NCBI GenBank assembly: GCA_021737115.1 | Contig: JAIPER010000018.1 | Span: 1-20,478 of the forward strand | Length of the DNA: 20,478 nucleotides | Reading direction: 5' to 3' | Source: Desulfohalobiaceae bacterium | Lineage (GTDB): Bacteria; Desulfobacterota; Desulfovibrionia; Desulfovibrionales; Desulfothermaceae | Shown: one piece after another, positions 7,138-13,905 of the stretch | Layout of the letters: each line of letters starts with the position of its first letter | How positions within the stretch are numbered: the stretch's first letter is position 1 | Position numbers and translations under genes: made by a program | Notes under the pieces: model-generated | Seen by the model: the letters and a program-made list of their open reading frames with translations, nothing else | The model's database searches: none | Told to the model about the DNA's origin: nothing

Positions 7138-8394
7138 ATGGCTAAGTTTTTTGAATATCAAGGGAAAGAACACTTCCGGAAAGCGGGCATCCCGGTTCCG
7201 GAAGGCGTGGTGGTCAATACTCCGCAGGAGGCCCGAGAGGCAGCCGCCAAGCTGGCCAGACCCGTTGTCCTCAAGGCCCAGGTCTGGGCCGGGGGCCGGG
7301 GAAAATCCGGGGCGGTCCAATTCGCGGATACGCCGGAGGAGGCCGGACAGGCGGCCGCAGGGATCCTGGGCATGGAGGTCAAAGGACTGGAGGTCAAACA
7401 GGTCCTGGTGGAAGAAAAGCTCGATATCGTGCAGGAGTTTTATGCCGGGGTGGTCATCAACTCGGCCCAGGAGGTCCGCGGTCCGGTCCTGATGTTCAGC
7501 CCCGAGGGCGGTGTGGATATCGAATCCGTGCCCCGGGAAAAGATCGCCATGAAAAACGTGGACATCATCAAGGGGCTCATGCCCTATGACACGCTGAACA
7601 TGGCCGTGTCCATGGGCGTTCGGGGCAAGATCCTCCGGCAGGTGGCCGATGCTGTCTTCAAGCTCTACCAACTCTTCAGGCAGCTGGACTGCCGGACCCT
7701 GGAGATCAACCCCCTGGTCTTGACCAGGGATAACAGGGTCATCGCCGCCGACTGCCGGATGGCCGTGGATGATCAGGCCCTGTTCAGGCATCCCGAATTG
7801 GGAGTCAAAATAGGGCGCGAGTTCTTGAAGGAACCCACCGAGTTCGACCTCATCGGCTGGTCCTTTGAGGAGAGCGATTTTCGGGGCACGAGCTACGTGG
7901 CCGAGATGGCGCCTCCGGAAGAGGTCAAAAAGGGCGGTTATATCGGCTTCCACGGAATCGGCGGCGGAGCTGCCATGCTGGGCATGGACGCCGTCAACCG
8001 GGTGGATTTGAAAGTGGCCGATTTTGCCGACACCAGCGGCAATCCCACCGCATCCAAAGTCTATCGGGTGGTCAAGCTGATCATGGCTCAACCCGGCATC
8101 GAGGGTTATCTTCTGGCCGGTTTCATGATGGCCAATCAGGAGCAGTGGCACCATGCCCACGGCATAGTCAAGGCCATGCGGGAAGAGCTCCCGAAAAGAC
8201 CGGGGTTTCCGGTGGTCATACTCCTGTGCGGCAACAAGGAAAAAGAGTCTCAGGAGATCCTGAAGGAAGGCCTGGCCGGTCTCAATGCCAGGATCGAACT
8301 CTATGACCGGGAGCACGTCTATGACTCGAATGTTATCGGCGGCCGCTTGCGGGCCCTGGTCGACGAGTACAGGAAAGAGATCGGGGCGGTCTGA
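7138..8394 (+). CDS. SucC-like acyl-CoA ligase beta subunit (ATP-grasp)
   Basis: A 418-residue protein of the ADP-forming succinate/malate-CoA ligase beta family. The ATP-grasp N-terminus is clear: EYQGKE near residue 6, KAQVWAGGRGKSG (46-58), and LEINPL (188-193) with the Mg-binding Glu189/Asn191. The C-terminal ligase domain is divergent: the usual NFLDVGGGA loop reads DFADTSGNPTA (295-305), the usual VNIFGG region reads LLAGFMMANQEQWHH (325-339), and there is extra sequence around 223-266. E. coli SucC is 388 residues. ATG is preceded by GAGGAGG. It is the first gene of the plus-strand cluster. The CitE-like lyase downstream favours a hydroxyacid-CoA ligase (malate, citramalate or similar, cf. 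MtkA) over the TCA-cycle enzyme. Confidence 0.85.
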   Translation: MAKFFEYQGKEHFRKAGIPVPEGVVVNTPQEAREAAAKLARPVVLKAQVWAGGRGKSGAVQFADTPEEAGQAAAGILGMEVKGLEVKQVLVEEKLDIVQEFYAGVVINSAQEVRGPVLMFSPEGGVDIESVPREKIAMKNVDIIKGLMPYDTLNMAVSMGVRGKILRQVADAVFKLYQLFRQLDCRTLEINPLVLTRDNRVIAADCRMAVDDQALFRHPELGVKIGREFLKEPTEFDLIGWSFEESDFRGTSYVAEMAPPEEVKKGGYIGFHGIGGGAAMLGMDAVNRVDLKVADFADTSGNPTASKVYRVVKLIMAQPGIEGYLLAGFMMANQEQWHHAHGIVKAMREELPKRPGFPVVILLCGNKEKESQEILKEGLAGLNARIELYDREHVYDSNVIGGRLRALVDEYRKEIGAV

Positions 8395-8481
8395 GCCGAA
8401 ACCAGGCCGAGGGACGGTTCCTGACAGGGAATCCTTCCGGCCCCGGGGCCTGAGCGAACTGGAGACAAACATAGAATTTTA

Positions 8482-8509
8482 GATTTTGGATTTTGGATTT
8501 TCGATTGTT
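8482..8509. repeat. Heptamer-period repeat before the ferredoxin-like gene
   Basis: Four successive 7-mers: GATTTTG, GATTTTG, GATTTTC, GATTGTT. They lead directly into, and partly overlap, copy B of the 80-bp repeat. Confidence 0.6.
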
Positions 8510-8572
8510 AAGACAAAGAATAAGAGCTGCTTATCTGGCATAAATCCAAAAACTTTTTCTTAAAGGCTACAG
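8493..8572. repeat. 80-bp dispersed repeat, copy B
   Basis: Matches 1924-2003 at 74 of 80 positions without gaps, in the same orientation. It fills most of the spacer between the ligase beta gene and the ferredoxin-like gene and ends 17 bp before that ATG, so it is transcribed inside the operon. Confidence 0.75.
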
Positions 8573-8589
8573 CAAGCGAGGAGTAATAA

Positions 8590-8874
8590 ATGGAATTCCA
8601 TGAAAGGACAATCAAGGTCGTGATCGATCATTCCAAATGTGAGCAGTGCTCCACCAAGGCCTGTGTCGAGGCCTGCAAGAAATACGATCGGGGCATTTTG
8701 ATCCTCAAGGACGGCAAGCCCGCGGTGGAAGGGAGCCAGGAGGAACTGGCCCGCAGAGGGACGGAATGTCTGGCCTGTGAGTATGAATGCTGGTTCCGGG
8801 GGAACTCGGCCATCAGCATCGAGATCCCGATCGAGGGACTCGAAAAATACAGGAAAAAACACGGGACCGCGTAG
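8590..8874 (+). CDS. Ferredoxin-like protein with seven cysteines, between ligase subunit genes
   Basis: A 94-residue protein whose cysteines form C17-x2-C20-x4-C25-x3-C29 and C60-x2-C63-x3-C67. The spacing resembles a 2[4Fe-4S] ferredoxin, but each motif has one extra residue and the eighth cysteine is missing. One cluster could therefore be [3Fe-4S], have a non-Cys ligand, or be absent. There is no signal peptide or membrane helix. GAGGAG precedes the ATG. It is located between the beta and alpha subunit genes of the predicted CoA ligase, an unexpected position because that reaction is not redox. It may be an electron carrier for a reaction in the same pathway or an accessory protein to the ligase. 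FixX-type ferredoxins are the closest comparison I can offer, weakly. Confidence 0.8.
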   Translation: MEFHERTIKVVIDHSKCEQCSTKACVEACKKYDRGILILKDGKPAVEGSQEELARRGTECLACEYECWFRGNSAISIEIPIEGLEKYRKKHGTA

Positions 8875-8930
8875 CCCCTTTGCAGTTGAAATTTTGAATT
8901 TTCGGTCTATCCGGATAAAGAGGAGGGAAC

Positions 8931-9824
8931 GTGTCAATATTATTGGATAAAAATACCACTGTCATCGTTCAGGGCATGACGGGACGGGAGGGGACGCTGC
9001 GGACCGCCTTCATGAATGGATATGGAACCAGGATCGTGGCCGGGGTGACTCCGGGACGCGGAGGAGATGAGGTCCACGGCCTGCCGGTCTACGATACGGT
9101 GCAGCAGGTCATAGATGAAAAGGGGCCGGTGGATGCCAGCGTGACCTTTATCCCCGGACCTGCGCTGAAGAGTGCGGTCTATGAAGCCATCGACGCCGGG
9201 ATCAAGTTTGTGGTCTCCCCGGTGGAGCGCATCCCGGTCCACGACGTCATGGACATGGTCCAGTACGCCTTGAAAAACGAGGCCAGGATCCTCGGTCCCG
9301 GCAGCCTCGGTTTGATCACTCCGGGTCAGGCCGCCATAGGCTGGCTCGGGGGCAGTGTGGACTGGGCCAACACCCTGTTTGAACCCGGATCCGTAGGGGT
9401 CATTTCCCGAAGCGGCGGCCAGTCCGGGACAGTCCCCTGGGCCTTGAAGGTTGCCGACCTAGGGATCAGCACGGCCCTGCACATCGGCACCGAACCCGTC
9501 CTGGGTCTGACCATGTCCGATGTCCTGAAGCGATTCGAGGCCGATGAGCAGACCAAGGCGGTGGCCGTCTTCGGTGAAATCGGGGGCAACCTCGAGGAGG
9601 AAGCGGCCGAAACCGTGGCCCGGGGAGAATTCACCAAGCCGCTGGTGGTGTTTATCGCCGGGGCCTGGGCCCCGGAGGGCATGCGCTTTTCCCATGCCAG
9701 CAGCATTGTCGAAGGGGGCAAGGGCACGGCTCAGGGAAAGATCAAGGCCTTGACCGAGGCCGGGGCCTATGTGGTGGACAGCCCCGAAGAGATCGCGCCC
9801 AAGATCAAAGAGCTCATCCAGTAA
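8931..9824 (+). CDS. SucD-like acyl-CoA ligase alpha subunit
   Basis: A 297-residue protein matching the succinyl-CoA synthetase alpha subunit in length and order: a Rossmann CoA-binding part (MSILLDKNTTVIVQGMTG, GVTPGRGG at 38-45), then the ligase domain with SRSGG (159-163), GEIGG (215-219, the Glu that supports phosphohistidine) and SHAS (254-257), where His255 is the likely phosphorylated histidine. The usual NCPG loop is replaced by GSLG (124-127), removing the cysteine found in E. coli SucD. Start is GTG at 8931 with AGGAGGG just upstream. Paired with the SucC-like subunit it should form an ATP-dependent acid-CoA ligase. Substrate is unproven; a malate- or citramalate-type hydroxyacid is favoured by the lyase gene that follows. 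Confidence 0.88.
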   Translation: MSILLDKNTTVIVQGMTGREGTLRTAFMNGYGTRIVAGVTPGRGGDEVHGLPVYDTVQQVIDEKGPVDASVTFIPGPALKSAVYEAIDAGIKFVVSPVERIPVHDVMDMVQYALKNEARILGPGSLGLITPGQAAIGWLGGSVDWANTLFEPGSVGVISRSGGQSGTVPWALKVADLGISTALHIGTEPVLGLTMSDVLKRFEADEQTKAVAVFGEIGGNLEEEAAETVARGEFTKPLVVFIAGAWAPEGMRFSHASSIVEGGKGTAQGKIKALTEAGAYVVDSPEEIAPKIKELIQ

Positions 9825-9865
9825 AATTCAGTTCTTGCCGCCTGGCGGCAAGAACTGAATTTTAC
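9821..9865. terminator. 45-bp palindrome containing the SucD-like stop codon
   Basis: Two 22-bp arms, perfectly complementary, around a single T at 9843. The left arm starts one base before the TAA stop (9822-9824). The right arm ends in GAATTTTAC. A second, smaller hairpin (GCGGGC-TTC-GCCCGC) follows at 9886-9900. It could act as terminator, 3'-end stabiliser or attenuator between the ligase and lyase genes. Confidence 0.7.
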
Positions 9866-9871
9866 ATAAGG

Positions 9872-10010
9872 GATAAGTCATTAAAGCGGGCTTCGCCCGC
9901 AACCCAAAGGTTCCAGGTTCACGGTTCACCGTTCACGGTTAAGAAAAAATCCTTTGGAGCAATACATTTTCTTGTTTTTTATAACAGTGATTCAACGATA
10001 AGTCACTAAA
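9872..10010. repeat. Segment with heptamer repeats flanked by 14-bp direct repeats
   Basis: GATAAGTCATTAAA (9872-9885) recurs as GATAAGTCACTAAA (9997-10010), 13 of 14 identical. Between them lies a tract of five 7-mers at 9909-9943: GGTTCCA, GGTTCAC, GGTTCAC, CGTTCAC, GGTTAAG. The flanking direct repeats resemble the footprint of an inserted module; this is inference. Confidence 0.55.
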
Positions 10011-10032
10011 ATTTAATGAGGAGGATAGAGTT

Positions 10033-10923
10033 ATGCCGGTGATGAGATCAGTCATGTATCTGCCCAGCAACAGCGAGAAAATGATGGGCAAGGCAGCCAG
10101 CGTCAAGGCCGACATTCTGACCCTGGACCTCGAGGATTCGGTCCCGCCCGCAGAAAAACCCAAGGGCCGGGAGAAGATCCAGGAATACCTGAAAAACGAA
10201 CGGGCCAATCAGGCTTCCCGCTCGCTCTATGTCAGGATCAACAACTGGGAGACCCTGATGACCAACGATGATCTGGAAGCGATTGTCCATCCCGGTCTGG
10301 ACGGGGTCTGCCTGGCCAAGTGCGGAGATGCGGACAATGTCAAGCGCCTGGAGTGGAAGCTGGAAGAGCTGGAGCAGCGCAGGGGCATGGAAGTGGGCAG
10401 CGTGGCCATTCAGCTGCTCATCGAAACCGCCAAAGGCGTGATCAATGCCTATTCGGCCGCAACCGCCAGCCCCAGGGTCAACTCGCTCATCTTCGGGGCG
10501 GTGGACTACACCAAAGACATGCGGGTCACCCTGACCTCGGAAGGTCAGGAGCAGCTGTACGCCCGTTTTCATACCGCGGTAGCCGCCAGGGCCGCGGGAT
10601 GCATTGCCATCGACTGCCCCTTTGTGGCCTTTCAGGATATGGAGGCCTTCAAGGAGAACACCCGGGAAGGCCGGCAGATGGGCTATGAAGGCAGAATGCT
10701 CATCCATCCGAGTCAGATCGAGCCCTCCCATGAACTCTACACCCCAAACCCGGAAGAAGTGGAGTGGGCCGAAGGGGTCAAGAAGGTCTTTGAAGAGGAA
10801 GGCATTGCCAAGGGCGCTGCCGCGGTGACCTACAAGGGAAAGATGGTCGATACCCCGGTCTATGAAAACGCCCTGCAGATCTTGAAGACCATGGAAGAGA
10901 TCAGGGAAGCGGATTCCAAGTAA
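10033..10923 (+). CDS. CitE-like acyl-CoA lyase (HpcH/HpaI family)
   Basis: A 296-residue TIM-barrel lyase of the citrate lyase beta/malyl-CoA lyase family. Key motifs are LDLEDSVPPAEK (31-42), VRIN with Arg68, LLIETAKG (Glu131), FGAVDYTKD (Asp158; Glu and Asp are the Mg2+ ligands in this family) and GRMLIHPSQI near 225. These enzymes cleave 3-hydroxyacyl-CoA into acetyl- or propionyl-CoA and a 2-oxoacid: malyl-CoA gives glyoxylate, citramalyl-CoA gives pyruvate and citryl-CoA gives oxaloacetate. No citrate lyase alpha, gamma or activation genes are present, so it probably acts on free CoA esters made by the adjacent SucCD-like ligase. ATG follows GAGGAGG. Exact substrate remains open. Confidence 0.88.
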   Translation: MPVMRSVMYLPSNSEKMMGKAASVKADILTLDLEDSVPPAEKPKGREKIQEYLKNERANQASRSLYVRINNWETLMTNDDLEAIVHPGLDGVCLAKCGDADNVKRLEWKLEELEQRRGMEVGSVAIQLLIETAKGVINAYSAATASPRVNSLIFGAVDYTKDMRVTLTSEGQEQLYARFHTAVAARAAGCIAIDCPFVAFQDMEAFKENTREGRQMGYEGRMLIHPSQIEPSHELYTPNPEEVEWAEGVKKVFEEEGIAKGAAAVTYKGKMVDTPVYENALQILKTMEEIREADSK

Positions 10924-10966
10924 TTCATTTTGCCTTTCGGGCCGGCCCGAAAGGCAAAATGAATTA
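10921..10966. terminator. 46-bp perfect palindrome starting at the CitE-like stop codon
   Basis: Two 23-bp arms with perfect complementarity and no spacer. The first three bases are the TAA stop. It has no long U-run after it. It separates the lyase gene from the formyl-THF hydrolase-like gene, and its design matches the palindrome at the SucD-like stop although the sequence differs. Confidence 0.7.
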
Positions 10967-11034
10967 TATGAAGGTGGCTCTTGAGCTTTCTTCATATCGG
11001 CTCAGCATCGAATGGCGATTGGTATGGAGGAGCC

Positions 11035-11946
11035 ATGAAAATCATCGTCGCAGGACAAGGCCCTTTCGGGGAAAAGGTCCTAAAAGCCCTTCTCCGGAAG
11101 GGGGAAGCCATTCAGGGAGTCTTCTGCCCCAGGGGAAGGCCCGGAGAGGGGATGAAATCGCTGGCCGTTGATTCCAACCTTGCGGTCTTTCAGCCGAAGC
11201 GGATGAAAGACCCCGAGGTCCGTGAGGCCTATAAAACCCTCTCGCCCGATCTGGTGGTCCTGGCCTTTGTCACGGACATCCTCCCCAGGGAACTTCTGGA
11301 AATCCCCAGCCTGGGTACCATCTGTTACCACCCCTCCCTTTTGCCGAAACACCGCGGGGCCAGCAGCATCAACTGGGCCATCATCCAGGGGGAGGCCAAG
11401 ACCGGACTGACCATTCTCTGGGCGGATGCAGGCATCGATACCGGTCCCGTTCTATTGCAGCGGGAAGTGGCCATCGAACCGGAGGAGACCACGGGTTCGC
11501 TCTATTTCAACAAACTCTTTCCCCTGGGAGTCGAGGCCGTGGCCGAGTCCGTGGAGCTGGTCAAGAAAGGACAGGCCCCGAGTATCCCACAGGACGAGGA
11601 CCTGGCCACCTACGAGCCTCCCTGCGATGACAGCGTGGCCGGGATCGACTGGTCCAGGCCGGGGTTGGAGATTTTCAACCTGATCAGGGGCTGCGACCCC
11701 CAGCCCGGAGCCCACACCACCTTTCAGGGAGAAAAACTCCGGCTCTATCAGCCGGCAGGCTTCGAGACAGCAGGACCTGGAAATCCCGGGGAAATATTGG
11801 AGATAGAGACCGAGGGCCTTCTCGTCTCCCTGGGATCGACCACCTGCCGTATCGGGAAGATTCGGGGAGAAGACGGAAAGAAGCTGGACAGCCGGGAATT
11901 CGCCGAAAAGGTCGAACTGCAAAAGGGGATGCGCCTTGGATCCTGA
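11035..11946 (+). CDS. 10-formyltetrahydrofolate hydrolase-like protein (formyltransferase fold)
   Basis: A 303-residue protein with the formyltransferase N-terminal fold and a C-terminal barrel-like extension. It looks closer to the hydrolase domain of 10-formyl-THF dehydrogenase (ALDH1L1) than to methionyl-tRNA formyltransferase: CYHPSLLPKHRGASSINW (97-114), WADAGIDTG (129-137) and the ATYE/IDW/FNLIRG series (191-219). His99 and Asp135 match the catalytic His and Asp. The Asn that methionyl-tRNA formyltransferase has two residues before the His is Cys97 here. The aldehyde dehydrogenase part is absent. Start 11035 is chosen for the GGAGG 5 nt upstream. Likely role is release of formate and THF from 10-formyl-THF or transfer of formyl to an unknown acceptor. 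The stop overlaps the next start. Confidence 0.78.
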   Translation: MKIIVAGQGPFGEKVLKALLRKGEAIQGVFCPRGRPGEGMKSLAVDSNLAVFQPKRMKDPEVREAYKTLSPDLVVLAFVTDILPRELLEIPSLGTICYHPSLLPKHRGASSINWAIIQGEAKTGLTILWADAGIDTGPVLLQREVAIEPEETTGSLYFNKLFPLGVEAVAESVELVKKGQAPSIPQDEDLATYEPPCDDSVAGIDWSRPGLEIFNLIRGCDPQPGAHTTFQGEKLRLYQPAGFETAGPGNPGEILEIETEGLLVSLGSTTCRIGKIRGEDGKKLDSREFAEKVELQKGMRLGS

Positions 11947-12616
11947 GGGACGGCTGTTTGATTCCTGGCCACAGAGGTACGACCGCTGGTTCGAAACTCC
12001 GGCCGGGAAACTGATCAAGCGCTATGAAAGCCGGGTCATGCTCGACCTGCTCAGACCGGGCGCCGGTGAACTGATCTTCGACGGAGGCTGCGGAACCGGG
12101 ATCTTCACCCGGGATGTCCTTGCCTGCCAGGCCAGGGTCGTTGGTCTGGACGTCTCCCTGCCCATGCTGGTCCGGGCCTCTGAAAAATGCGGTACCTCCC
12201 TTTTTTGGCCTGTTGCCGGAGATCTGCTGGCGCTGCCTTTTGCTACGGGCCTTTTTGATCGGGTCGTCTCCATGACTACCCTCGAATTCATCGAGAACGG
12301 CCGGGAGGCGGTCAATGAACTCTTCCGGGTGACCAGAAGGGGAGGAAGCGTGGTGGTCACTACCCTGAACAGCCTCAGTTCCTGGGCTGAAAGGCGAAGG
12401 GCCAAGGCGGAACAAGGGGACCCCTTTTTTGAGCGGATGATCTTCCGCTCTCCGGATGAACTGAACAATCTGGCGCCGCTTGACGGGGAACTGCGAACAG
12501 CGATACACTTTTCAAAAGAAGAGGACCCGGCTCTGATCCCGGATATTGAAGAGGACGGCCGGCAGAGAGGCCTCCTGACCGGTGCCTTACTGGCTGTTCG
12601 CTGGGTCAATCCCTGA
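11936..12616 (+). CDS. Class I SAM-dependent methyltransferase
   Basis: A 226-residue protein with a standard class I methyltransferase core: motif I LIFDGGCGTG (46-55), Asp72 at the end of strand 2 (VVGLDVS), GDLLALPF near 98-105 and the LEFIENG/ELFRVTRRGGSVVV region. It is similar to Methyltransf_11 proteins; the acceptor cannot be predicted. I use TTG at 11936 as start, with AAAGGGG about 7 nt upstream, giving an 11-bp overlap with the preceding gene and strong translational coupling. The pairing suggests both work on the same process, possibly one-carbon metabolism or modification of a shared product; a direct role in the CoA pathway is not evident. Confidence 0.8.
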   Translation: MDPEGRLFDSWPQRYDRWFETPAGKLIKRYESRVMLDLLRPGAGELIFDGGCGTGIFTRDVLACQARVVGLDVSLPMLVRASEKCGTSLFWPVAGDLLALPFATGLFDRVVSMTTLEFIENGREAVNELFRVTRRGGSVVVTTLNSLSSWAERRRAKAEQGDPFFERMIFRSPDELNNLAPLDGELRTAIHFSKEEDPALIPDIEEDGRQRGLLTGALLAVRWVNP

Positions 12617-12886
12617 GGCTGGATGGACCCTTTGTAAGGGATGCTTGCGCAAAACAGAAAATTCAAGAACACGAAACGATCCAATATATCCCCTGGTCCG
12701 GACCTGTGCGGTTAGCTGTTAGCCATTAGCTGTTTGTTTTTGAATCAGACTGTTCTAGACCCTTACATTACTGCTTCGGGTTCTTGAAAACTCTTGTTTC
12801 CGATCTCTTGCTAACGGCTAAGCGCTAAAGGCTAATTGCACTGCTTGGAATCCCCTTCAAGCCCAATCAAGATTATGGAATCCATT
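12617..12886. other. Spacer with inverted heptamer arrays before the GntR gene
   Basis: A 270-bp gene-free spacer. It carries three GTTAGCT-type 7-mers (12711-12731) and four complementary GCTAA-type 7-mers (12810-12837), which could fold back on each other across about 78 bp. TTCAAGAAC (12662-12670) and GTTCTTGAA (12780-12788) form another inverted pair. No clear promoter or terminator was found. Confidence 0.6.
12711..12837. repeat. Inverted pair of heptamer-period arrays
   Basis: Left array: GTTAGCT, GTTAGCC, ATTAGCT. Right array: GCTAACG, GCTAAGC, GCTAAAG, GCTAATT. The right array is the reverse-complement theme of the left (TTAGC versus GCTAA), both in strict 7-bp phase. Confidence 0.65.
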
Positions 12887-13660
12887 ATGACACAGACAGT
12901 ATTCAAGCCGGTCAAACAGGAGAAGCTTTCCGTCAAGATCGCCAATCAGCTCAAGGAGCATATTCTGGAAGGCAAGATCAAGCCAGGGGAGATCCTGCCT
13001 CCGGAAAGAAAGTTGATGGAACTCCTAAACGTCAGTCGCCCCTCGTTGCGGGAGGCCCTCAAGTCCCTGGTCGGAATGGGATTTCTGGAAATCACCCAGA
13101 ACAACCGGACCATAGTCAAACATCTGGCCACCAGCCGCTTCATCGACCCTTTTGATCACCTGCTCAAAGAAGACGTCAGGACCGTCTTCGAACTGGTCGA
13201 GGTGCGCAAGGCCATCGAATCCTGGAATGCCTACTACGCCGCCAAACGGGCTTCAGAGGATGATATCCGGATTTTACAGGAGAGTGTGGAGTATATCAAG
13301 ACCCACCTGGAAGACGAACAGGACATCAAAGGGGACGTGGATGCGGATTTCCATATGGCCATTGCCCGGGCGACCCAGAACAAGATTCAGATGCACATGA
13401 TGTTCTCCATTTCCGATGTCCTGCGCCAGTACATCTGCACCCACTACGGCAGGATCAGCAAACAGGACATCTACGAGCAGCACGCTGGCGTGGTCGAAGC
13501 CATCAGCGAACACGACCAGGACAAGGCCAGGATGGCCATGCTGGAACACATCGACTACGTGGACAAAAAAGTCAAGGAATCCTTGACCGAGAATGCTGCC
13601 ATCGTCCAGAAGAGGGATCTGGATGTTCCGCTATCCAGGTTGAAGACGGATAGGCTGTGA
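12887..13660 (+). CDS. GntR-family regulator, FadR/FCD subfamily
   Basis: A 257-residue regulator with an N-terminal winged helix (about 12-78; GEILPPERKLMELLNVSRPSLREALKSL is the signature helix-turn-helix) and a C-terminal FCD ligand domain. Candidate metal ligands are Asp152, His156, His199 and His221, in the spacing typical of FCD proteins that sense organic acids through a bound metal. Start 12887 has GGA 7 nt upstream; an in-frame ATG at 12875 is an alternative. It lies between the ligase/lyase cluster and the oad operon. Related proteins (PdhR, LldR, FadR) bind TGGTnnnACCA-type boxes, and such boxes occur at the three metabolic promoters here, so it is the best candidate for their repressor. 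No such box was seen before its own gene. Confidence 0.9.
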   Translation: MTQTVFKPVKQEKLSVKIANQLKEHILEGKIKPGEILPPERKLMELLNVSRPSLREALKSLVGMGFLEITQNNRTIVKHLATSRFIDPFDHLLKEDVRTVFELVEVRKAIESWNAYYAAKRASEDDIRILQESVEYIKTHLEDEQDIKGDVDADFHMAIARATQNKIQMHMMFSISDVLRQYICTHYGRISKQDIYEQHAGVVEAISEHDQDKARMAMLEHIDYVDKKVKESLTENAAIVQKRDLDVPLSRLKTDRL

Positions 13661-13782
13661 GTTCAGGCTTTGAACAGTCGCAGCCATAATATCAGACTTC
13701 GTACACCAACGTTTGGATGTTTTTGGTTCATCCAGTTTTTGCGTACCTTGAGTTCTTCAGATGCCTCGTTCTTTTGTCCGTC

Positions 13783-13802
13783 ATTCCGGCGGAGGCCGGA
13801 AT
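13783..13802. repeat. REP-like palindrome
   Basis: ATTCCGGC-GGAG-GCCGGAAT, a perfect 8-bp stem with a 4-nt loop, preceded by CGTC and followed by CCAG. This is the common CGTCATTCC...GGAATCCAG type of dispersed bacterial palindrome. Only one copy was seen in this window. Confidence 0.65.
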
Positions 13803-13863
13803 CCAGACAGACGATGCCATGATATAAGTCCTTCCAAGCAGGGTGCCATTTCTCTTGCTCGCC

Positions 13864-13900
13864 AAAAAAAGCCGGCCCAGTGACGGGTCGGCTTTTTTTT
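13864..13900. terminator. Bidirectional intrinsic terminator
   Basis: An A-run, GCCGGCCC, a 6-nt loop, GGGTCGGC and an 8-nt T-run. The stem has one G-T wobble. T-runs follow the stem on both strands, so it can end both the GntR transcript and the oad operon. Confidence 0.85.
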
Positions 13901-13905
13901 GATCA

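Noticed and set aside
7009..8472. 487-codon minus-strand open frame opposite the SucC-like gene
   Set aside because: Antisense shadow. The plus-strand gene has a ribosome site and ATP-grasp motifs.
8881..8930. Possible fifth heptamer tract (TTGAAAT, TTTGAAT, TTTCGGT)
   Set aside because: Only three weak units; too short and degenerate to annotate as a repeat alone.
10959..11171. Plus-strand 70-codon frame starting in the palindrome after the lyase gene
   Set aside because: Out of frame with the well-supported formyl-THF hydrolase-like gene that begins at 11035 with its own ribosome site.
12711..12837. Possible CRISPR array in the GTTAGCT/GCTAA repeats
   Set aside because: The repeat unit is 7 bp, degenerate and without spacers, and there are no cas genes.
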